Assembly: GCF_004115215.2 (NCBI RefSeq)
Contig: NW_024396743.1
Coordinates: forward strand, 3,841,378-3,905,377
Origin: Ornithorhynchus anatinus
Taxonomy: Eukaryota > Chordata > Mammalia > Monotremata > Ornithorhynchidae
Length of the DNA: 64,000 bases
Reading direction: 5' to 3'
In this document: positions 10,411-25,700 of the stretch, one piece after another
Position numbering within the stretch: position 1 is the stretch's first letter
Layout: every line of letters begins with the position of its first letter
Program-made: the position numbers and the translations under genes
Notes under the pieces: model-generated
The model's database searches: none
Seen by the model: only the letters and a program-made list of their open reading frames with translations
Told to the model about the DNA's origin: nothing

Positions 10411-13400
10411 TCAGGTCGAAGTCCCCCGCCGCTTGGAGGAGGGACACCAGGAGGTGTCCGGATAGAGCAGGCAGTGGACGGACTTGAACCTGGGGAAGAG
10501 GGCGAGAGGACGGGCAGGGGCTGTTAGGCCGGGAGGGTCCGTCTCCCGCCCCCCCGGCCGCCTCGACCTCCCCCGCCTCACCGCGTAGGGTCCTGCTGCA
10601 GGCTAAAGGCCCCGACGACGCTGACCACGTTGTGGCGATTCTCGTTCCCGCCGTAGCTCAGGGTGACCTGGCGGGAGAGGGCGGGCGCTCAGGGAGAAGC
10701 GGAGGCCGGGGGCGAGACCCCCCTCCCCCAGAGAGCCCACCGGTGGGGTCCCGGATTCCATCTGCCCCGCTCCGGGCGGCCTGGGCCGCTCGGGGGGCAG
10801 GAGCCGGGGGCAGTCCCGCCTCCGGCCGGGCCCGGCGGCTAGAGCCCGGGCCTGGGAGTCGGAGGGTCGCGGGTTCTAATCCCGGCTCCGCCGCCTGCCC
10901 GCTGGGTGACCACGGGCAAGTCACTTCTCTGGGCCTCAGTGACCTCATCTGTCAAATGGGGATCAAGGCTGCGAGCCCCACGTGGGACGGGGACTGGGTC
11001 CAACCCATCTATCGCTTCGCTGGGCCTCGGTTCCCTCATCTGTAAAATGGGGACAAAGACTGTCAGCCCCACATGGGGCAACCTGCTTACCCCGTGTCTA
11101 CCCCGGCGCTTAGAACAGTGCTTGGGACAGAGTAAGCGTTCAACAAAATACCACGGTGATTGTTGCCTTGGGGCAAGCAGGGTGCCGGCCCGGGGCCGAA
11201 TGGCCGAATGGGCCGTCCCCCGGAACCTGCTTCTGTCCACCTTGGCGATATTGGGCGAGTCGCTTCACTGTGCCTCAGTTCCCTCATCTGTAAAATGGGC
11301 ATTCAGGCAGCGAACCCCACGTGGGAGAGGGACTGGATCCAACCCAATCAGCTCGAATAGTAATCATCATCGTGGTATCTGGAGAGCGCTCACTACGTAC
11401 CGGGCACCGTACTAAGCGCTCGGGCGGATACAAGCAGATCGGGTGGACGCGGTCCCCGTCCCACGTGGGGGCTGCCAGTCTTAATCCAGATGAGGTCGCT
11501 GAGGCCCAGAGAAGTGAAGTGACTTGCCCGGGGTCACCCGGCAGAGGCGCGGCGGAGCCGCGATCGGAACCCGCGACCTTCTGACTCCCAGGCCCCGGCC
11601 TCTGGCCGCTACTCATTCCTTGGTTCGGTCGTATTTATGGAGCGCTGACTGGGTGCGAGGCACTGCCCTAAGCGCTGGGGAGGGTACACTGTAACAACAA
11701 AGAGACACATTCCGCCGCCCAGGCCCCGAGTTCGTTTGCCGGTTTACCTGCGCGAGCAGGGTGCGGGGAGGCAGCCGCTGCAGGTTCTCCAGGTGGGAAT
11801 GGAAGAGGGGGCTGTGGCGGAGCCGGACCCCCAGCAGCCCCTCCACGATGTAGCCCACCGTGCAGTCGTCCGGCAGGCGGACTTTCTCGGCCGTGCTGAT
11901 GAAGTTACCCAGGCTGCGGAGGCGGGGGGCGGGCGCGGGCGGTTCGGAACGGCTCCCGCCCGGTCCCCCCCCCCGCCCTCACCCCGCTCTCGGAGGCCCC
12001 CGGAGAGGGCCGGGGGCAGACCCCCGAGGGGCGGCGGGACTCACCCGGCCCAGGGGCTCATCTTGAGGGCGAGTCCTCTGCTCAGGCAGAATCCGGCCCC
12101 GCCCGTGGCAAACCAGAACTGGACCTTCTTCTGGGAACCAAGCGGGGACCCCGGGGGGCCGGTGAGCGCCAGGGAGGGACGGAGCCCCCCGGCAAGGGTC
12201 CGTCCGGACCGGGGGACCCCCCCCCTCCGACCGCTTCCCACCCGGGAGGGGGCCTGACGCCTCGCTGCTCTCCTACTACAAGCGGGCCCGGACGCTTCGG
12301 TCCTCTAATGCCAACCTCCTCGCTGCACCTCACCGCCGACCCCTCGTCCACGTCCCGCCTGTGGCCTGCAAACGCCCTCCTTCCTCGAACCCCTCGGACA
12401 ATCCTCTCCCCCCTGCTTCGAAACCTTATCGAAGGCCCACCTCCTCCCGGAGGCCCTCCGTGACCGAGCCCCCCCTTCCTCTTCTCGCCCTCCCTTCCGC
12501 GTCGCCCCGACGCGCTCTCTTTCTCCACCCCCCTCACCCAGCCCCAGAGCGCGGACGTCCCTGTCATTTCTTTCTATTCCTGTCAGTCTCCCCCTTCTAG
12601 GCCGTCGGCTCGTCGCGGGCAGGGAACGTGTCCGTGTACTGTCGTACTGTCCTCTCCCAAGCGCTCGGTACAGCGCTCCGCGCGTAGCAGGCTCCCCCTC
12701 CCCCGTGCCGGGGCACTCACGGCGCCGTCGCCCTGGAGGCGGTCGGCGGCCTCGATGGGGTGGTCCAGGCTGGGGCGGCCCAAGTACACGTCCTGGCTGG
12801 GCGAGAAGGCCGACAGCAGGCGCAGGAGGCCGCGGGGGTTCACGTAGTTGTCGTCGTCCACGTGGCAGAACCACCTGCCGGGCAAGGGGACGGGGTCCTT
12901 AGGGGCGGGCAAGGGGCTTCGGGGGGGTCCCTCCCACCGCCCCCCGCCGCCCCAACCTACTTCCGGCCCGACTCGATGAACTTGTCGTACTCCACGGACA
13001 TCTTGCAGCAGAGGGCCTGGCGCGTGTGGACGGCAGAGCAGTTGGTGTTGATGACGTGGTCCCCTGCCAAGATGCCAGGGAACGGGGGGCGGTGGGCACG
13101 GGGGGGGGGGGGTTATGGCAACACCCACTGGGGGCAGCACACACTGTACTGAGCGCTGAGGAAACCTCCCTTGATGATGATGATGAGGAGGACGGTGGTG
13201 GTGACGGTGACGCCTGTTAAACACTTCCCTGCACCCTATCAGATCAGTCGAATTTATTGAGCGCTTACCGTGAGCAGAGCACTGAGCAGAGCGCTCGGGA
13301 GAGTCCGGCAGAACGACAGAAGACATTCCCTGCCCACAACGAGCTGACGGTCTAGAGTATTATTATTAAAAGAGGGTACAGATAATAAAATCAAAAAACA

Positions 13401-15723
13401 GATGAGGAAAGGGGGGGCTAAGCAACAGGGTAGCTACAGGGTGAGCAGGCCAGAAAGAGCAGCTGGGTGACCCTAGACAAGTCACTTCACCTCTCTGGGC
13501 TTCATCTGTGAAATGAGGATTTAGACTGTGAGCCCCGCGTAAGCCAGGGAATATCTCCGAGCTAATTAACTTGTCCCTCGTCCGGCGCTCGGTATAGCGC
13601 GTGGCACGTAATGATGGTATTTGTTGAGCACTCACTATGTGCCAAGCACCGTTCTAAGCGCCGGGGTAGGCACAAGTCCATCGGGTTGGACACGGTCCCC
13701 GTCCAGCATGGGGCTCCCGCCTTCGGTCCCCATTTTCCAGATGAGGGAACCGAGGCCCAGAGAAGTGAAGCGACTCGCCCAAGGGCAGGGTGCGGACAGG
13801 TGGCGGAGCCGGGATTAGAACCCAGGTCCCTCTGAGGCCCGGGCTCGCTCCATTAAGCCGGCCGATAAGCCCGGGCCTCGAAGCCGACCTGGGAGGAGGT
13901 CTCCCTCGGTTTTAGCGGGGCGGAGCGGTGGGACCGGGGAGCCAACGGAGCGTTTGGAGGAGGAGGAGGTGGGGCAAGCGGTGCTTCGCTAAGCGCTCTG
14001 CGCACAGTAAGCGCTCGATAAATACGGTCGAATGAAGACGATCGGGCGGCAGCGGGTGGGCTGTGCCGGTGCGGGGGAGAGGCTGGAGGCGGGGAGGCCG
14101 GTCGGGCGTCGGGGTGGGGTGGGCGTGTTTCAAGCGAGGAGCACCGGGAGGGGAGGGGAGAGAGCACCAGGTGCTCCCAGCCTGGAAGCCGACGGACGAA
14201 CAGAGGGGAGTGGCTGCCATTTTCTTTTACTTATATCGACGTCCCTCTCCCCCCACCTCGTGACATCGAGCTCGTTGTGGGCAGGGCTCCTCCCTGCTTA
14301 TTGCTGGACTCTACTCTCCCTAGCGCTCGGCACAGCGCCCAGCACACGCTGAGCGCTCAATAAATACGATTCATTTAATACAATTCGTCTGTGAAATGGG
14401 GGCCGAGAGTGGGAGCGCCACGTGGGACAACCTGCTGACCCTCTGTAATGACGACGGTATTTGCTAAGCGCTTATGCCGAAGTTATTCTATCGAGTGAGT
14501 GAGCGAAGGAATGAGAGGGAAGCCCAGTCCTGGGGGGGGGGGGGGGGCGAGAGCCAATGAGGTAGGTCCGGGGTGGGGGGGGAGGAGAAGGGGGCAAGGA
14601 TGGGGTCGGGGTCTCCCCGACACCCCCAAGCTTCATTTCGGGGCCCCGCTCGTCCGTACGGCCGAAGCGCCGTCCTCCCGAGGGAAGGAAACCAGACGGC
14701 TCCATCGCTCCTCCGCTGCGGGTGAATCCGGGGGGCCCCCGGGAGGGCGGAGGGGACCCCCCCCGACCCCGGGCTGACCGGCCACCACCGGGACCGGACA
14801 CTCACCCGCTCGGAGCCGCAGGCGCCCGTCCTCCCCGTCCGTGAAGATGAAGGTCTGGGGGAGGAAGAGGAGGGACGGCTCGGCCCGGCCCGGAACGCCC
14901 TTCCTCCCCAAATCCCACAGGCGGTGACTCTCCCAAGGCCCCACTGAAGGCCCGCCTCCTCCGAGAGGCCCTCCCCGACCGAACCCCCCTTTCCTCGCCT
15001 CCCGCTCCCTTCTGCGGCGTCACCCCGCCTTTCTCCGTCCCCCCTCTGGTCCCCACACCGGTCAGGTCCGGATCTGTCATTTATTCATTTCTATTCCCCT
15101 CCGTCACCCCCCTCTAGACCGTCAGCTCGTTGCGGGCAGGGATTTCCGCGTCGTCGTCTTCGTCGTCGTCGTCGTCGCCCGAGCGTTCAGTCCAGCGTTC
15201 CTTCCGCGCTCGGGACCGAATGAACTGGCCGAGCGAACGTCGGGGCGTGCGACGCGACCGTTATATCGTCGGAGCGTCCTCCTCCCGACTGCCGAGTCCA
15301 GCGCTCCGCACAAAGTAAGCGCTCCCTAAATCCGACCGACCGGCCGAAGTGGAGTTGGGGTGCGGGGTCTGGGCCGACCTGCTCCTGAGCTCGGGAGATC
15401 CAGGTTTGGAAGAGCAGGTCGAGGCGCGACCGATGGTACTTCTTGGTGGTCTTCACGGCGATGAAGATCTCCCCGGGGTCCAGCCTCTCCCTCCCGGGGG
15501 CTCCCGAGGGGGCTCCCCGCAGCGGGGCGGCCGGCGGCCCGGGGGTCCGGGCCCGCTCCCGGTCGGGGTCCCCGGGGTCCGGCAGAGGGGCGGGGGTCCG
15601 GCAGAGGGGCCCGCGGGGCAGGGGGACGCGGGGGGCGGCCTGGGGGTCCCGGAGCCGGGGCAGCAGCAGCAGGAGCAGGAGGGCGCCCAGGGCCGCCGCC
15701 ACCAGGAAGCGGGGCCGGCTCAT
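10411..15723 (-). CDS. RFNG: RFNG, radical fringe O-fucosylpeptide 3-beta-GlcNAc transferase (8 exons)
   Basis: Minus-strand exons 15723-15379, 14854-14806, 13063-12961, 12874-12721, 12130-12045, 11913-11748, 10667-10582 and 10489-10411 total 1068 nt, 355 residues (human about 331). The enzyme adds GlcNAc to O-fucose on Notch EGF repeats in the Golgi (GT31 family). A type II signal anchor spans residues 6-24 (leucine-rich). A proline/arginine-rich stem follows and accounts for the extra length. The catalytic region has [14 protein letters not shown], the metal-binding DDD at 172-174 ([10 protein letters not shown]), [29 protein letters not shown] and the C-terminal [11 protein letters not shown]. 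Strong matches are [14 protein letters not shown] and [18 protein letters not shown] call it RFNG rather than LFNG/MFNG mainly from the VKTTKKYH segment and from synteny. It shares a bidirectional promoter with GPS1. Introns carry many SINE/L2 copies. Confidence 0.95.
10833..11010 (+). mobile_element. MON1-type SINE head and core (RFNG intron 7)
   Basis: 'ggctagagcccgggcctgggagtcgg', 'gcgggttctaatcccggctccg' and 'gtgacctcatctgtcaaatggggatcaaggctgcgagcccc' are diagnostic. It stops before the tail and runs directly into another MON1 core. Confidence 0.8.
11011..11162 (+). mobile_element. MON1 3' half joined head-to-tail to the previous copy
   Basis: The core restarts at 'cttcgctgggcctcggttccctcatctgtaaaatgggg' and goes to 'gcgcttagaacagtgcttgggacagagtaagcgttcaac'. 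There is no tRNA-like head. Confidence 0.75.
11225..11358 (+). mobile_element. MON1-type SINE, partial
   Basis: A core and post-core segment: 'gggcgagtcgcttcactgtgcctcagttccctcatctgtaaaatggg', then 'ccccacgtgggagagggactggatccaacc'. Confidence 0.7.
11364..11612 (-). mobile_element. full-length MON1-type SINE (reverse, RFNG intron 6)
   Basis: The reverse tail 'gtggtatctggagagcgctcactacgtaccgggcaccgtactaagcgctc', reverse core and reverse B-box-like 'cgatcggaacccgcgacc' are all present. Confidence 0.8.
11613..11718 (-). mobile_element. L2-type 3' tail (reverse, RFNG intron 6)
   Basis: 'ggtcgtatttatggagcgctgactgggtgcgaggcactgccctaagcgctgggg' is the reverse L2 end. It finishes about 30 bp from the exon 6 donor. 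Confidence 0.75.
12258..12692 (+). mobile_element. L2-type LINE 3' end (~435 bp, RFNG intron 4)
   Basis: The long L2 3' pattern is present in order: 'gccgacccctcgtccacgtcccgcctgtggcctgcaaacgccctcc', 'cgaaggcccacctcctcccggaggccctccgtgaccgagccccc', 'ctaggccgtcggctcgtcgcgggcagg' and the tail 'ccaagcgctcggtacagcgctccgcgcgtag'. It ends about 25 bp from the exon 4 donor. Confidence 0.8.
13240..13356 (-). mobile_element. L2-type 3' tail (reverse, RFNG intron 2)
   Basis: 'gaatttattgagcgcttaccgtgagcagagcactgagcagagcgctcgggagag...cctgcccacaacgagctgacggtctagag' reads as the reverse L2 end. Confidence 0.8.
13462..13608 (+). mobile_element. MON1/MIR-type SINE core (RFNG intron 2)
   Basis: 'gctgggtgaccctagacaagtcacttcacctctctgggcttcatctgtgaaatgagga' followed by a weak MON1 tail. 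Confidence 0.7.
13609..13858 (-). mobile_element. full-length MON1-type SINE (reverse, RFNG intron 2)
   Basis: The reverse tail 'ggtatttgttgagcactcactatgtgccaagcaccgttctaagcgccggggtagg', reverse core and reverse B-box 'gccgggattagaacccagg' are clear. Confidence 0.85.
14225..14380 (+). mobile_element. L2-type 3' end (RFNG intron 2)
   Basis: 'gagctcgttgtgggcagggctcc...ctagcgctcggcacagcgcccagcacacgctgagcgctcaataaatacgattc'. A shorter L2 tail also lies at 13985-14037. Confidence 0.75.
14935..15345 (+). mobile_element. L2-type LINE 3' end (~410 bp, RFNG intron 1)
   Basis: The pattern includes 'gaaggcccgcctcctccgagaggccctccccgaccgaacc', 'ctctagaccgtcagctcgttgcgggcagg' and 'gcgctccgcacaaagtaagcgctccctaaatcc'. 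An internal (CGT)n run occupies about 15146-15178. Confidence 0.75.
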
Positions 15724-15784
15724 CCTGCGGCCCCCCGGGCCCTGCCCATCGCGCCCCGGGGACCCCCGACCCTCCGAGGCAGGC

Positions 15785-16215
15785 CTGGGCGCAGGCGAGG
15801 CCGGGGAGCCGGCTCTGGGGGGCCCGAGGGGGGCGTTGGGGAGCCCCCCTCCCCAATTAAGAGTGGGGGCAGCCCAGATTGGGGAGCGGAGCCCGGAGCG
15901 CCCGGGGGGGGCAGGGGGGATTTGGGGGGGCCCCCGAATTAGGCGTGGGCGCAGCCGAGGTCGGGGAGCGGAGTCCGGCGCTCCTGGGGGGCAGTGGGGA
16001 GTTGGGGGGGCGGCCCGAAAGAAGCGTGGGCGCAGGCGAGGTCGGGGAGTGGAGTCCGGCGCGCCTCGGGGAGGCAGCGGGGTGTTGGGGGAGCCCCCCC
16101 CCCCCAAATCAAGGCGGGCCCGGCCGAGGTGGGGGAGGGGAGCCCGGCGCGCGCAAGGGGGGGGATTTGGGCCCCCCCCGATCAAGCGTGGGCGCGGCAG
16201 GCAGCCGGGCCCCCC
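15785..16215. repeat. ~80-bp GC-rich minisatellite in the RFNG/GPS1 promoter
   Basis: The core GTCGGGGAGCGGAGTCCGG or variants recurs at about 15799, 15877, 15959, 16040 and 16128, with a partial sixth unit near 16185-16215. Spacings are 76-88 bp. Each unit also carries 'gcgtgggcgcag' before the core and a G-run plus AATTA/AATCA-like text after it. Confidence 0.85.
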
Positions 16216-16403
16216 CCCTCCCTCCCTTCGTGCCTCGGTTTCCCCCCGGCCGGGGGCCGGAGGTCCTCGGGGCCCGGGCTCCCCGCAGATGGCAGGCGGG
16301 AGGGGGCGCTGCCGCCGGCGGCCGGAAGGGGGCGCCCGCCCCGCCCCCGACCCGGAAGTGAACGGCCGCCACCGCCGCACCGCCCCGCGGGGGGAGGGGC
16401 AGG

Positions 16404-16481
16404 GGAAGGAAGGCAGGAAGGCAGGAAGGCAGGAAGGCAGGAAGGCAGGGAGGGAGGAAAGAAGGAAAGAAGGAAAGAAAG
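16404..16481 (+). repeat. GGAAGGCA microsatellite and polypurine run abutting the GPS1 ATG
   Basis: About five 8-bp GGAAGGCA units are followed by (GGAAAGAA)-like purines and then the GPS1 start codon at 16482. The strand is almost entirely purine except for one C per unit. Confidence 0.85.
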
Positions 16482-22556
<6,075 letters not shown>

Positions 22557-22715
22557 TAAAACAGGCAGGGGGGAGCGGAGGGGCGCGACGGCAGACCGGG
22601 CGGCCCCGGGGCCTCGTCCCCGCCCGCCTTTCCTTCCGAGGTCGGCGACGGGAGATTTCCCTGAGTAAGAGGCGTTTCCTTAAATGAGATCGTCCCGGCT
22701 GGGGCGGGCGGCCCG

Positions 22716-25700
22716 TCAGCCCACGGCCTCTGGGAGTCCGGCGGGCCCCTCGGGCGGACCCGCCTCCCTCCGCTGCTGGAGCTCCTGGGGTCGGGCCCGG
22801 CCGCCCTTCCACGCGTGCGACTTCTCCGATTTGGTCTTAAAGAGGAGCCCGTGACCTGTGTGGCGGGAGAGGGGAACGGGTGAGGGGCCCGGCCCCTCGG
22901 CCGAGCAGGCGGCGGGGGGGCGGGGCGGGTCTCACCCGGACAGTCGGCTGTCTCCTTGAAGGCTCTCTTCTTGCAGCAGCCCCGGCACAGGTTGAACACG
23001 CACTTGTTGCCCTGCAAACGGGGGAGCCCGTCACCGAGGCGAGGCCGGGGCTGCGGGGATCCCTCCCAGCCCCAGAGGCGAGGGGGTCACACGTCTCCCC
23101 TCGCCGGGGTCGCCCCCGGGGATGGGCCTGGGGGACGGCGGCGAGACCTACCTTGGGGTTTCCACACTGATCACACTTTGCGTATTTCGCTGGACAAAGG
23201 GAGGGAGAGAGAGAAAGCGGCGTTTTATTTGGGTTGAGCGTTCGCCCGGAGCCGGTGGGCGACCGGCGGGCCCGGGAAGACCACCTCCACCCCGGGGGTC
23301 GGCGGGGGCTGGCAGAAGCCCCCGGGGCCGCCGGTTCCGCCTCGCCCGCGGGAGCCGCCTTCCTCGTGGGATTTCCTTCCGTCAGGACAAGCCGGGGGGG
23401 GGGGGGGGGGGGGGCCGGGGGGGAAGCCCAACCGGGGCAGGTGACTCCCGGCCTCGGCCTCCGGCCCTCCCGGGGCGAGACGAGCGTCCCTTTCTCCCAG
23501 CCCGGAGTCGAGAGTGGGAGGAGGAGGGGGCCGGGAAGCCCGCCGTGGGGTGGGTTCCGGGGACCGGAAGGGCTTACGTTTGAGGGAGGGGTCGAAGTTC
23601 TTGCTGGGATTCCTCAGCTTTTTCTTCTGCTTGTTCTTGGAGAGCGGGTTTGCGTGGCTGCCTCCCTGCGCCGGCTCCTCCTCCTCCTCCTCCTCCTCTT
23701 CCTCCAGGGCCCGTTTCCCTGGCTGGCTGCCGTTCTCCTTGCTCCCCTCCTTGGGCCTGGAGAGGAAAGGGGGGCGGAGGGAGGGGGTCTCAGCAGGGGC
23801 CGGCCCCGCGCAGCCAGGGGATCAGGGCCCCGGCGGGCGGGGAGGGGCGGCTCACCCGGGTCGGACGTAGGGCTGGCAGATCCAGTGGAAGAAGGGCAGT
23901 CCCCCGGGGGGCCTCGAGCCTTCTTGCTGAAGGGCCATCTCCTCCTGCGGGGCGGGGCCGACCGCTGCTGATGCCTCCCCCCCGGCCCCCCGAGACCGGC
24001 CGGCACGCGGGCGGGGGGACGGGGCGGGTACCTGGCAGCGGAGCTTGAGCTCGCGGCTGACGTCGGCCAGCCCCTCCAGGGTCTTGACCTTGGCCAGCTC
24101 CTCCCGCAGCCGGCGGTGCACCTGCAGCCTGAAAACACCCACGGATGCCGCCCGGCTGCGGGAACCCCCCGCCCCCCGCCGACACGCCGCCCCGCCCCGC
24201 CCCCCGGCACGCCGCCCCGGGGCGGACACTGACGTGTGATGCCACAGCTTGAAGAGGTGCGCCCGGACGGAGGCCAGGGGGCAGGGGTGGCGCCGCACGA
24301 GGTCCAGGTATTCCTCCGCCACCTCCCAGACGGCCGGGTTGCGCCCCTCGAACAGGGCGGGGTTGTGCAGGTTGCCCTCTGCGTCGGAGGCGGGGGGAGA
24401 GACGGGCGTCGGGGTGGGAAGCGAGGCGGGGCGGGGGGCCGCCGGGAGCGGCCGGAGCCGGGGTGGGGCGGGGGGCGGGACGGACACCTACCCGCGCTCA
24501 TGACGCCGTGGGCCCCGGTCTCCCGGATGCAGCGTTCCACGTCGCCCAGGTACTGGATGTTCCCGTTGGCGAACACGGGGATGCCCACCGCCTTCCTGAC
24601 GGGGGAGAAGGCGGGCCGGGCGTTGGGCTCGGCGGTCCCCCGGCGGGGCCCGGGGCGGGGCCGAGGGGGCCCCCGAGCCCGCCCCTCGCACTCACCGCAC
24701 GGCCTTGATGTGCTCCCACGAGGCCACGCCCGTCAGGGGCCCCTTCTGCTCCTTGGTGCGGCCGTGCACGGTCAGCAGCTAGGGCACAGATAGTAACCAC
24801 CAGGTATTTATTAAGCGCTTGCTATGTGCCGAGGCCTGTACTAAGCGCCGGGGTGGACACAAGGGCCGAGTACTAAGCGCCGGGGAAGCAGCCTGACTCA
24901 GTGGCCAGAGCCCGGGCTTGGGAGTCAGAGCCGTGTGACTTGGGTCGAGTCGCTTCGCTTCTCTGGGCCTCGGCGACCTCATCTGGAAAACGGGGATGAA
25001 GACCGTGAGCCCCACGGTCGGAGAGCTGCCCCGACCCCGGGCAGGCCGCCGGTGCCACAGACATCCGGGCCGCCTCCCGGCGGGCTTAGCGGCCTCCGGG
25101 TCGGCACCATTGGGGCGAGGCTGGGAGCGGGGGGGAGGGGGGAGTTCCCAGCCTGGAACTCCCAGGAGTGGGGAAAGAGAGGAAGAGAGGGATACCCCCG
25201 GAGGTGCCGCCCGCCTGGGGCCTGCTGCCAGCCCAACCCCGGCTTCCTCACCTGGCAGCCGGCCCTCTCCAGCAGCTGGGCGTATTTCACCGTCTTGGCG
25301 ATTTCTGGGAAGACACGGATTTTGCAGGTGATGGGAACGGAGAGCTTCTCGTGCGCCAGCAGGACTGGGAAGGGGAAGAGAAGGGGCACGGTTTCAAACC
25401 CGGGGAGCCCGAAGCCGAGCCGTGGCCGGACCCCTGCGGGAAACCCTCACCTCAGTTTAACACCCCGCCCCTCTTCCTTCGCCGCCGTTTCCGCCCCCAG
25501 ATCCTCCCACGAACGGATAATAATAATAATTACGGTATTTTATGGTAATTACGGTATGGTAGGGTATTAGCGAAGCAGCGCGGCTCAGGGGAAAGAGCAC
25601 GGGCTTGGGAGTCGGAGATCATGGGTTCGAATCCCGGCTCTGCCACTTGTCAGCTGGGTGACTGTGGGCAAGTCGCTTCTCTGTGCCTCAGTGACCTCAT

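Larger units (their letters stand above)
15724..16481. promoter_or_regulatory. RFNG/GPS1 bidirectional CpG-island promoter
   Basis: The RFNG and GPS1 start codons diverge 758 bp apart across an unbroken CpG-rich interval. An ETS-type CCGGAAGT lies at 16352-16359 and CTCF-like 'gggggcgct' text near 16303. There is no TATA box. The central and RFNG-proximal part is a tandem repeat; the GPS1-proximal part is purine-rich. Confidence 0.7.

Noticed and set aside
15187-16380. A 397-residue minus-strand frame covering RFNG exon 1 and the promoter
   Set aside because: Only the part from the ATG at 15723 to the donor at 15379 is RFNG; the rest is GC-rich minisatellite and intron with no homology.
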